Part shown: in pieces, positions 1 through 4,769 of the stretch | Position numbering within the stretch: the stretch's first letter is position 1 | How the letters are laid out: the number at the start of each line of letters is the position of its first letter | NCBI GenBank assembly: GCA_005240015.1 | Contig: SBBV01000277.1 | Location: 1-5,563 of the forward strand | Origin: Candidatus Odyssella thessalonicensis | Lineage (GTDB): Bacteria; Pseudomonadota; Alphaproteobacteria; Bin65 | Direction: 5' to 3' | DNA: 5,563 bases | Program-made: the position numbers and the translations under genes | The notes under the pieces: model-generated | What the model saw: the letters and a program-made list of their open reading frames with translations, nothing else | What the model was told of the DNA's origin: nothing | Databases searched by the model: none

Positions 1-530
1 CCTTCGAATGACGGCGCCACGCTGCGCAGCGCCGCGACGAAGAACGCGAAGAACTCGATGCGGCGCGCATCGCCGAACACGTTCATCAGCACGCGTCCGC
101 CCGGTCTCACGACGCGCGCGAGCTCGCGCACGCCGCGCGGCATGTCGGGAAACAGCATGACGCCGAACTGCGAGCCCGCCAGGTCGAAGCCGTCGTCCTC
201 GAGCGAGAGCGCGTGTCCGTCCATGACGCGCGTCTCGATCGCGAGACCTTCGGCGCGGGCGCGCGCCTCGAGCGCCCGCAGCATCAGGGGCGAGAGGTCG
301 GTCGCCAGCACCCTGGCGCCGCGCCGCGCCGCGGGGAGGCTGAGCGCGCCACTCCCTGCCGCCACGTCGAGGAACGACATGCCGGCGCGGAGTCCGGCGC
401 GGCGCAGGCCTTCGCCGCCGAGCCATTCGTGCGTCGGCGTGACGTACCGGTCGTAGCCGCCGGCGATCTGGTCCCAAGCGGCACGGATCTCGCGCGTCGC
501 CTCTGCCGATGCTGCGGTGAGATCGTTCAT
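1..530 (-). CDS. Class I SAM-dependent methyltransferase, UbiE-like (partial, C-terminus off the left edge)
   Basis: Reading the minus strand from ATG at 530 gives 176 open codons that continue past base 1. The fold signature of class I methyltransferases is plain: motif I FLDVAAGSGA (residues 53-62), which binds S-adenosylmethionine; the acidic residue ending strand 2, D78 in LATDLSP; MDGHAL (103-108), the usual adenine-contact region; and VRPGGRVLMNVF (141-152), the strand 5 region. Residues 16-30 (RAAWDQIAGGYDRYV) match the usual start of UbiE/COQ5-like methyltransferases. GGGAG (plus-strand 538-542) lies 7 nt before the ATG and supports this start. Family members usually have about 250-280 residues, so roughly a third is missing. 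The substrate cannot be told; low-specificity small-molecule methylation is typical of the group. The gene is divergent from an AraC-type regulator 124 bp away, which may control it. Confidence 0.9.
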   Translation of the reverse strand, partial: MNDLTAASAEATREIRAAWDQIAGGYDRYVTPTHEWLGGEGLRRAGLRAGMSFLDVAAGSGALSLPAARRGARVLATDLSPLMLRALEARARAEGLAIETRVMDGHALSLEDDGFDLAGSQFGVMLFPDMPRGVRELARVVRPGGRVLMNVFGDARRIEFFAFFVAALRSVAPSFE

Positions 531-566
531 GGCTCTGCTCCCTGGTGGAGAGGCGCCAAGGCTAGT

Positions 567-580
567 GATCGCACGCGATC
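567..580. promoter_or_regulatory. 14-bp perfect dyad in the divergent intergenic region
   Basis: GATCGC and GCGATC are separated by AC, giving a perfect inverted repeat between the methyltransferase and the AraC-type gene. It lies on the methyltransferase side of the direct repeat at 584-613. An operator for a dimeric regulator is possible; GATC-rich dyads also arise by chance in this composition. No convincing -10 box was found near it. Confidence 0.35.
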
Positions 581-583
581 CAA

Positions 584-613
584 TCTTTGCCGCAAATCCG
601 TGTTTCTTTGCCG
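584..613. promoter_or_regulatory. Direct repeat at 21-bp period, candidate AraC-family binding site
   Basis: TCTTTGCCG occurs at 584-592 and again, identically, at 605-613. The two copies are 21 bp apart, two helical turns, so both would face the same side of the DNA. AraC-family dimers classically bind two direct half-sites about 21 bp apart, as AraC does at araI1-araI2. The repeat lies between an AraC-family gene (starting at 655) and a divergent methyltransferase gene (starting at 530). Read on the minus strand, the hexamer TTGGAT (plus 578-583) follows directly after the proximal half-site, where such activators usually overlap the -35 box. I could not pair it with a good -10. Binding by the neighbouring regulator is inference. 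Confidence 0.55.
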
Positions 614-654
614 TGCAAGGTCCGCGGGGGCTCGGGCGCGCGTAGGAGGTCGGA

Positions 655-1758
655 ATGGACGCTCTTTCCGCAGCGTTGAGCGCGGTGCGCATGACCGGCG
701 CCATCTTCTACGACGCGGTGTGCACGGCGCCGTGGGGCTTCAAGGTTCCAGCGGTGCAGCAGGTGGCGCATCTGCTCGCGCCGGGCACCGAGCGGCTCGT
801 GCCCTATCATCTCGTGGCCGAGGGCGAAGCCGTCGCGCGCTATCCCGATGGCTCCGAGCTTCAGCTCTCCGCCGGCGACGTCGTCATCATTCCACGCGGC
901 GACCCGCACACCGTCTCGAACGGCGGGCCGGCGGCACTGATCGATGCGGGCGCATGGCTCGGCAGGAACCTCGCCGGCGAGCTCAGCACCATGCGGATCG
1001 GCGGCGGCGGCGCGGCGACACGCTTCATCTGCGGCTACTTTGGCTGCGAGCGCCATGCCGAGAAGCTGTTCCTTGCCGGCCTCCCGACCACGATCAAGGT
1101 CAATCTGCGCCGCGATCCGGCGGGGGCCTGGGTCGAGAGCACGATCTGCCATCTCCTCTCCGAGGCAAGATCGGGCCGGCCCGGGCGCGCCGTGCTGCTC
1201 TCGAAGATGGCCGAGGCGCTCTTCGTCGAGACTCTCAGGCGCTACATGGAAGAGCTGCCGCCGGGCGAGACCGGCTGGCTCGCCGCTGCGCGCGATCCCA
1301 TCGTGGGCGGAGCCCTCGCGCTGCTGCATCGCGCGCCCGGCCATGCGTGGACCGTCGACGGACTCGCCGCCAGGGTCGGCGCGTCGCGCTCGGTCGTGGC
1401 CGAGCGTTTCGTGCGCTTCCTCGGCCAGCCGCCGATGGCCTATCTCGCGCATTGGCGCCTGCAGCTCGCGGCGCGCCTCTTGCGGGCGAGCCCCAAGACG
1501 ATCCTCGAAGTGGCGCTCGACGTCGGCTACGAATCGGAAGCCGCGTTCAACCGCGCGTTCAAGCGCGAGCTCGGCCTGCCGCCGGCGCGCTACCGACGCC
1601 AGCTGGCCGGCGACGGCGCTGCGCCGCCGCAGCTCCGGAACGCCGCGCCCAGCGCCCCATCCGCCTCCTCGAACCGGCGCAGGGCGCGCGCGGGGTCGAA
1701 GGGTTCGGACACTGGCCGCGCGCTCATCAAGAAGGCGCCGCCGCTGCCGCGGCCCTAG
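655..1758 (+). CDS. AraC-family transcriptional regulator with N-terminal cupin domain
   Basis: A 367-residue cytoplasmic DNA-binding regulator. The N-terminal half is a cupin of the kind found in Cupin_6-type AraC regulators: H52, then LSAGDVVIIPRGDPHTV at 71-87, with further conserved-looking text up to about residue 200. It probably senses a small ligand, which the sequence does not identify. The C-terminal half carries the two helix-turn-helices of the AraC/XylS domain: about 232-252 (TVDGLAARVGASRSVVAERF) and about 282-306 (GYESEAAFNRAFKRELG), closing with the family's P-x-x-YR pattern (PPARYRR, 309-315). The start is fixed by AGGAGGT at 644-650, 4 nt before the ATG; the next Met is residue 13. 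Residues 319-367 form an Ala/Pro/Arg/Ser-rich tail beyond the normal end of the family, which usually stops near 300-320 residues. The gene is divergent from the methyltransferase and probably regulates it, itself, or both. Confidence 0.93.
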   Translation: MDALSAALSAVRMTGAIFYDAVCTAPWGFKVPAVQQVAHLLAPGTERLVPYHLVAEGEAVARYPDGSELQLSAGDVVIIPRGDPHTVSNGGPAALIDAGAWLGRNLAGELSTMRIGGGGAATRFICGYFGCERHAEKLFLAGLPTTIKVNLRRDPAGAWVESTICHLLSEARSGRPGRAVLLSKMAEALFVETLRRYMEELPPGETGWLAAARDPIVGGALALLHRAPGHAWTVDGLAARVGASRSVVAERFVRFLGQPPMAYLAHWRLQLAARLLRASPKTILEVALDVGYESEAAFNRAFKRELGLPPARYRRQLAGDGAAPPQLRNAAPSAPSASSNRRRARAGSKGSDTGRALIKKAPPLPRP

Positions 1759-1784
1759 CCGCGCGCACCCAGGGCACGGGTTTA

Positions 1785-1819
1785 TTTTCGCGGCAAGCTC
1801 GACTTTGCGTCCGCGAAGG
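1785..1819 (+). terminator. Hairpin after the AraC-type gene (possible terminator or leader structure)
   Basis: TTCGCGG (1787-1793) pairs perfectly with CCGCGAA (1811-1817). Two T-G pairs extend it to 1785-1819, and CAA/TTG pairing is possible inside. It lies 26 nt after the stop at 1758. No T-tract follows on either strand, so it is not a canonical Rho-independent terminator. Its 3' arm contains GAAGG (1815-1819), the only Shine-Dalgarno candidate for the short ORF at 1827. Confidence 0.35.
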
Positions 1820-1826
1820 TTAGCTC

Positions 1827-1904
1827 ATGCCCATAAACGATAACCAAGCGACGATGGCGAAAGCCGTCCCAGTGCCGTGCGGGCAACGGAGGAACGGCTC
1901 ATGA
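1827..1904 (+). CDS. Possible 25-aa leader peptide overlapping the next gene (ATGA)
   Basis: ATG at 1827 opens 25 codons (MPINDNQATMAKAVPVPCGQ and five more residues) ending in TGA at 1902-1904. That stop overlaps the ATG of the following gene at 1901 in the ATGA arrangement typical of translational coupling. GAAGG at 1815-1819 lies 7 nt upstream but is part of a hairpin arm. The peptide has no recognisable motif. A 25-codon frame can occur by chance, so this rests mainly on the overlap and the upstream site. Confidence 0.25.
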   Translation: MPINDNQATMAKAVPVPCGQRRNGS

Positions 1905-2110
1905 ATTCCGACAAGGCCGCCGATTTGGAGCGCCGCATCGAAGAGACGCGGGCAGAGATTTCGCGCTTGCGGAAGGCCGGGCGCGCGTCGGGCGATGGGC
2001 CCGAAATGGAAACGCAGTTCGCCGCGCTCGCAAAGCTGAGGGCGGGGCGGACGCGCCTCATGCTCCGGAGCCGGCCGCCTGGTGCGCGGCGTCAAACCAG
2101 GAAGGGCTGA
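1901..2110 (+). CDS. Small charged helical protein, unknown function (69 aa)
   Basis: I do not recognise this protein. From ATG 1901 it has 69 residues. Residues 5-26 (KAADLERRIEETRAEISRLR) and 37-56 look strongly helical and charged with heptad-like hydrophobic spacing, suggesting a short coiled coil. Residues 25-36 are a Gly/Asp-rich break, and the C-terminus (55-69) is very basic, with R or K at about half of its positions. No signal peptide or membrane segment is visible. The start is set by GGAGGA (1888-1893), 7 nt before ATG 1901; an upstream in-frame GTG at 1877 lacks such a site and would put the Shine-Dalgarno inside the gene. Helix, charge and basic tail could fit nucleic-acid binding or a small oligomer, but nothing decides. 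It is on the same strand as the next gene after a 78-nt gap. Confidence 0.6.
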   Translation: MNSDKAADLERRIEETRAEISRLRKAGRASGDGPEMETQFAALAKLRAGRTRLMLRSRPPGARRQTRKG

Positions 2111-2188
2111 CACCGGCGCCCCGTAGCGCACTCTTGCGAAACGCTCGCCGCGGCGCGGCCGGCCATCATTCTTCAGCGAGGCGCCCCC

Positions 2189-2605
2189 ATGTGGGACTCA
2201 ATGCTGCCGCCCGATCATCTCAAGCAGGCGATCCGGCAATTCGTGCAGACGGCGCCGACGAACTTCGTGCTGCTCGGCCGTGTCTTCCCGCAAATCCGCG
2301 GCACCGAGGACCTCACCGTGTGCTCGAGCTTCATTCTCTGGCGCGGGCTCTCGCCCGAGGCGGTCGCAGCGCTGCAAGCCCTCCACGCGGAGAGCGCGAT
2401 CTTCTTCTGGCTTTGCTCGCCGGCGGTCTACGACCGCACGGGCGATGCGCCGTTCCTGCGCCTCGTGAGGGGATCGCATCATGCCGGCGAGCAGCCGTGG
2501 CTGCCGACCACGATCCACGACCGGCCGCCGACCGCGGCCGAATCGCGCAAGGCGGTCAAGGAATATGTTGCCGAAATCGCGCGCTACGCGATGCCGCGGG
2601 CCTGA
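2189..2605 (+). CDS. Hypothetical protein, unknown function (138 aa)
   Basis: I do not recognise the family. The 138-residue frame has ordinary, non-repetitive amino-acid use with many aromatic and hydrophobic residues (FVLLGRVFPQ at 26-35, SSFILWRGL at 46-54, AIFFWLCSPAVYD at 70-82), which argues for a real folded protein and against an out-of-frame shadow. Two cysteines (C45, C76) and a pair of histidines (HH, 97-98) are possible functional positions. No signal peptide or clear membrane helix is seen; 70-80 is hydrophobic but short. The C-terminal third ends in a likely helix (AAESRKAVKEYVAEIARYAM, 116-135). The start at 2189 follows GCGAGG (2177-2182) by 6 nt; ATG 2201 (residue 5) is an alternative. 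A 33-aa membrane peptide follows after 31 nt, probably on the same transcript. Confidence 0.75.
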   Translation: MWDSMLPPDHLKQAIRQFVQTAPTNFVLLGRVFPQIRGTEDLTVCSSFILWRGLSPEAVAALQALHAESAIFFWLCSPAVYDRTGDAPFLRLVRGSHHAGEQPWLPTTIHDRPPTAAESRKAVKEYVAEIARYAMPRA

Positions 2606-2636
2606 TCACGCGCGGACGCGCGCGGGGAGAATTGCC

Positions 2637-2738
2637 GTGAGCCGCTTCCTCATCTGGATCGAGCGTTCGCTCGCCTTTGCCGGTGCAGTTGCGAGCCTCG
2701 CCGTGCTGGCCCTACTGGCCATGCGCCTGCTCGCATGA
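2637..2738 (+). CDS. Small single-pass membrane peptide (33 aa)
   Basis: GTG at 2637 opens 33 codons ending in TGA at 2738. The peptide starts with a short amphipathic, basic stretch (MSRFLIWIERS, 1-11) followed by an almost purely hydrophobic segment (about 12-28, LAFAGAVASLAVLALLA) and RLLA at the end. It reads as a single transmembrane helix with a positively charged N-terminus, which would place the N-terminus in the cytoplasm. A strong Shine-Dalgarno, GGGGAGA (2624-2630), lies 6 nt before the GTG, the best evidence that this is translated. It starts 31 nt after the 138-aa gene ends, so the two may be co-expressed. Small membrane peptides of this size often modulate a larger membrane partner; no partner can be named. 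Low complexity makes homology hard to judge. Confidence 0.6.
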   Translation: MSRFLIWIERSLAFAGAVASLAVLALLAMRLLA

Positions 2739-2748
2739 GGTCAAAAGC

Positions 2749-2789
2749 CATCGGTTGCAGAGTGCGACCGCACGTTGCTGCGGCCGATG
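2749..2789 (+). terminator. Strong 12-bp hairpin after the small-gene cluster
   Basis: CATCGGTTGCAG (2749-2760) pairs along all 12 positions with CTGCGGCCGATG (2778-2789), allowing two T-G pairs. The 17-nt interior holds a further small stem, GTGC/GCAC (2762-2765 with 2770-2773). It begins 10 nt after the stop of the 33-aa ORF, a natural place for a transcript end. No T-run follows, so Rho-independent termination in the classic form is not shown; a processing or 3'-end protection structure is equally possible. Pairing was worked out by eye. Confidence 0.45.
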
Positions 2790-2830
2790 CCGAGAAAAGT
2801 GAAGCGGATTCGGCAAAAACCCGCAAAGAT

Positions 2831-2844
2831 ACTAATGACTAATG
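2831..2844. repeat. Tandem 7-mer ACTAATG x2
   Basis: ACTAATG is repeated head to tail in the least GC-rich part of the window, about 75 nt upstream of the gene at 2920. The octamer GAAAAGTG also occurs on both sides of it, at 2794-2801 and 2849-2856. Together these may mark a regulator site or promoter region for the downstream gene. No convincing -35/-10 pair was found. Confidence 0.4.
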
Positions 2845-2875
2845 GTGGGAAAAGTGCGATGCTGAAATTGGCGAC

Positions 2876-2898
2876 GAAGCGAGGACTTCCTCCGCTTC
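2876..2898 (+). promoter_or_regulatory. 5'-leader hairpin upstream of the first membrane-anchored paralog
   Basis: GAAGCGAGG (2876-2884) pairs with CCTCCGCTTC (2889-2898) across an ACTT loop with one bulged C, giving 9 bp. It ends 21 nt before the start codon at 2920 and 9 nt before the GAAAGG ribosome site. A hairpin at the same relative place precedes the paralog at 4854. It could affect mRNA stability or translation; that is inference. Confidence 0.35.
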
Positions 2899-2919
2899 CG
2901 AGGCCTTGAAAGGTTTTCC

Positions 2920-3273
2920 ATGAAAATTCCACCACAAGCGAAGCCCGCCCTTTGGGGCGCGGCCGGCGGCGCATTGGCGCTGGCGATCATCGGGTTCTCT
3001 TGGGGCGGCTGGACCACAGAGGCGAGCGCCGAACGCAAGGCGAAGGAGCGCGCCGAGGCCGCCGTGGTGGCGGCACTGGTTCCGGTCTGCGTGGCGAAGT
3101 TCCACGCCGGCGGCGACGTCGCCGCCCAGCGCGCCGCGCTCAAGAAGGCGAATTCGTGGGAGCAGGGTCCCGTTATCGAGAAGGGCGGCTGGGCCAACAT
3201 GCCCGGCACCACCACTGCGAATTCGGCTCTCGCGCGCGCCTGCGCCGAGGCGCTCGGCAAGGAAACGAAGTAG
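2920..3273 (+). CDS. Membrane-anchored conserved-type hypothetical protein, paralog 1 (117 aa)
   Basis: A 117-residue protein of a family I recall as conserved hypothetical proteins in Hyphomicrobiales. Function is unknown. Residues about 10-28 (ALWGAAGGALALAIIGFSW) form one hydrophobic helix with lysines before it (K2, K8), so the likely arrangement is an uncleaved N-terminal anchor with about 85 residues in the periplasm. A charged stretch (34-47) follows, then VVAALVPVCVAKF (49-61), then KGGWANMPG (88-96) and ALARACAEAL (103-112). The two cysteines, C57 and C108, are also present in the paralog at 4854 and could form a periplasmic disulfide. The start is supported by GAAAGG (2908-2913), 6 nt before ATG. 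By eye it is close to 60% identical to that paralog. A 92-aa gene follows after 52 nt. Confidence 0.85.
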   Translation: MKIPPQAKPALWGAAGGALALAIIGFSWGGWTTEASAERKAKERAEAAVVAALVPVCVAKFHAGGDVAAQRAALKKANSWEQGPVIEKGGWANMPGTTTANSALARACAEALGKETK

Positions 3274-3277
3274 GCCC

Positions 3278-3309
3278 GTTCGGCGCGCGCGAGCCGGGGC
3301 GCGCCGAGC
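3278..3309 (+). repeat. GC-rich hairpin in the 52-nt gap between two small genes
   Basis: TCGGCGCGC (3280-3288) is perfectly complementary to GCGCGCCGA (3299-3307) with a 10-nt loop; a G-C and a T-G pair extend it to 3278-3309. It fills most of the gap between the stop at 3273 and the ATG at 3326. No T-tract follows. It may cause partial termination or mark an RNA processing point. The simple GC composition makes chance pairing more likely than usual. Confidence 0.4.
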
Positions 3310-3325
3310 CCGGGATGAAGGGACC

Positions 3326-3604
3326 ATGACCCGAACCACGAGCCGCACCGTCCGCTTCGAGCGGCCCTTCACGCTGAAGGGCGTCGAGGGCCAGCAGCCG
3401 CCCGGGACCTACGAGATCGAGATCGACGAGGAGCTGCTGCCCGGGCTCTCGTTCCCGGTCTATCGGCGCGTCGAGGCGCGGATCACCATTCCGTTCGAGG
3501 CCATGGGCGCCAGCGGCCATCAGGTCGTGCCTGTGACGCTGGAAGAGCTCGACGCCGCGCTGGCGCTCGACGCGGCGGCTGCGCCGGCGCCCGGCGGGGG
3601 CTAG
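3326..3604 (+). CDS. Conserved-type hypothetical protein (92 aa)
   Basis: A small soluble protein without signal peptide or membrane segment. It resembles, from memory, short hypothetical proteins common in Hyphomicrobiales that begin with a T-x-T-F-x-RPF pattern followed by a PPG-x-Y and DEEL region. Here the matching parts are TVRFERPFTLKGV (8-20), QPPGTYEIEIDEELLPGLSF (24-43) and YRRVEARITI (46-55), predicted as a run of beta-strands. Residues 70-79 (VTLEELDAAL) are a likely helix, and the last 10-12 residues are Ala/Pro/Gly-rich and probably disordered. The ATG is preceded by AAGGGA (3318-3323) with only 2 nt between, shorter than ideal; no better in-frame start is visible. The molecular role is unknown. 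It lies 52 nt after the first membrane-anchored paralog, with a hairpin between. Confidence 0.8.
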   Translation: MTRTTSRTVRFERPFTLKGVEGQQPPGTYEIEIDEELLPGLSFPVYRRVEARITIPFEAMGASGHQVVPVTLEELDAALALDAAAAPAPGGG

Positions 3605-3651
3605 GCGAACACCCCCGCGTTCCCGGAAGCGGCGGGCGACCCACCGCGAGC

Positions 3652-3710
3652 ATTGCCGCTTGACCGAAGCGGCAGCCGTGCAATCCTGCCGAAGACAGGA
3701 GATCGGCTGC
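3652..3710 (+). promoter_or_regulatory. Structured leader with two overlapping hairpins upstream of the CapA-like gene
   Basis: Hairpin A: TGCCGCTT (3654-3661) pairs perfectly with AAGCGGCA (3667-3674) around a GACCG loop. Hairpin B: GCAGCCG (3672-3678) pairs perfectly with CGGCTGC (3704-3710) and encloses a second stem, TCCTG (3684-3688) with CAGGA (3696-3700). A and B share bases 3672-3674, so their full forms cannot coexist. ATTGC (3652-3656) can also pair with GCAAT (3680-3684). B ends 6 nt before the GGGGAG ribosome site (3717-3722). Such competition is seen in attenuators and riboswitches, but no known class is recognised. A may instead be the weak terminator of the upstream gene. Confidence 0.4.
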
Positions 3711-3732
3711 GCGATCGGGGAGACGGCACGGC

Positions 3733-4752
3733 GTGGCATCGTCGGCGACACTCGCGTTCCTCGGGGATCTGATGCTGGGCCGTAAGGTCAGCGACCTCTT
3801 GCGCACCAAGCCGCCGGAGTGGATTTGGGGCGGCGTGCTTCCGCTGCTGCGCGCGGCCGATGCCGTCTTCGCCAATCTCGAGAGCCCGCTCACCGCGAGC
3901 CGCGACGCATGGCGGCGGAGCTGGAAGATGTTCCATTTCCGCGCCGATCCGGCGGCCGTCGGCATGTTGAGCTCGGCGAACCTCCGATTCGTCTCGCTCG
4001 CGAACAATCACATCCTCGATTTCCGCGCGCAGGGCCTCTTCGACACGATGCAGCACCTCGACGCCGCCGGTATCCTGCATGCCGGCGCGGGCCGCAACGC
4101 CGAGCAGGCGGCGGCGCCGGCCGTGCTCGCGCTGCCCGCGATGCGCGTCGGCGTCTTCGCCGCGACCGACACGATGCGCTCGTTCGCGAGCGGTGCGGAC
4201 ACGCCGGGCACCAACTACATCGAGATCGCGGGGCCTTCGGCGGGCCTCGATTCGATCGCGCGTTCCGCGGCGGCGCTGCGCCGCGAGGGCGTGTCGCCGA
4301 TCGTCTTGTCGCTGCATTGGGGCCCCAACATGCGCTTGCGGCCGCGGGCGCGCTTCCGCGCCTTCGCACGCGCCGCCATCGAGCGCGGGATCGACATCGT
4401 CCACGGCCATTCGGCGCACGTGTTCCAGGCCGTCGAATCCCATCGCGGCGGCGTGATCCTTTACGACACCGGCAACTTCATCGACGATCATTGGAACTTC
4501 TGGAACTTCGGCACCTACTGGAATTTTCCGTTCCGCCACGACGATTGGTCGTTCGTGTTTCTCGTCGATGTCGAGGCCGGTCAGCCGCGCCGCTTGCGCA
4601 TGGTTCCGGTGCGCACGCGCCCCTGGCCGCTCAGCCTCGCCAAGGGCAAGACGTTGGAGGCGATCGCCGCGCGCATCGAGAGGTTGAGCGCCGCGTCCGG
4701 CGCGCCGATCGCGCGGACGGAAGAGGGATTGGAGATGGCCATCGCCGCCTGA
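3733..4752 (+). CDS. CapA-family protein (PGA_cap / calcineurin-like metallophosphatase fold)
   Basis: A 339-residue protein with the ordered motifs of the CapA family, named for the poly-gamma-glutamate capsule protein of Bacillus: FLGDLMLGR (9-17, metal-site GD), FANLESPL (46-53), FVSLANNHILDF (86-97, NNH), VLSLHWGPN (191-199), DIVHGHSAHVFQ (221-232) and YDTGNFIDD (244-252). D12, E50, N91/H93, H195, H224 and H226 are the likely metal or active-site residues by family analogy. Translation starts at GTG 3733; an in-frame TGA at 3661 and the GD motif at residue 11 leave little choice. GGGGAG (3717-3722) is 10 nt upstream. No signal peptide or anchor is seen, unlike membrane-bound Bacillus CapA, and no capB/capC-like genes are in the window, so capsule synthesis should not be assumed. 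Residues 251-272 are an unusual Trp/Phe/Asn-rich insert just after GNFIDD. Confidence 0.9.
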   Translation: MASSATLAFLGDLMLGRKVSDLLRTKPPEWIWGGVLPLLRAADAVFANLESPLTASRDAWRRSWKMFHFRADPAAVGMLSSANLRFVSLANNHILDFRAQGLFDTMQHLDAAGILHAGAGRNAEQAAAPAVLALPAMRVGVFAATDTMRSFASGADTPGTNYIEIAGPSAGLDSIARSAAALRREGVSPIVLSLHWGPNMRLRPRARFRAFARAAIERGIDIVHGHSAHVFQAVESHRGGVILYDTGNFIDDHWNFWNFGTYWNFPFRHDDWSFVFLVDVEAGQPRRLRMVPVRTRPWPLSLAKGKTLEAIAARIERLSAASGAPIARTEEGLEMAIAA

Positions 4753-4769
4753 AATCGCGCGCGGAGGGG

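Noticed and set aside
562..1452. 296-codon minus-strand frame opposite the AraC-type gene
   Set aside because: The opposite strand encodes a complete AraC/cupin protein with clear motifs. The antisense product has no motif and would overlap the divergent control region.
213..1823. 536-codon plus-strand open frame across the methyltransferase and regulator
   Set aside because: It is out of frame with both recognisable genes, very rich in Arg, Ala and Gly, and has no domain; it is a GC-bias shadow.
1877..2110. Longer 77-aa version of the small helical protein from GTG 1877
   Set aside because: The good Shine-Dalgarno (1888-1893) lies inside that extension and points to ATG 1901.
2788..2815. 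TGCCGA / TCGGCA inverted repeat with a 16-nt loop followed by an A-run
   Set aside because: The stem is short, the loop is long and the A-run is on the wrong side for a terminator on either strand; it also overlaps the stronger hairpin at 2749-2789.
2828..2833. GATACT as a -10 box for the gene at 2920
   Set aside because: The hexamer 17 nt upstream (CGGATT) does not resemble a -35, so no promoter can be called.
3601..4539. 312-codon minus-strand frame opposite the CapA-like gene
   Set aside because: It lies antisense to a protein with all CapA motifs, and its own translation is Arg/Ala-rich without recognisable domains.
3733..4752. Capsule (poly-gamma-glutamate) biosynthesis locus
   Set aside because: Only a CapA-like protein is present. 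No CapB ligase or CapC-like membrane protein is in the window, and the protein lacks the usual membrane anchor.
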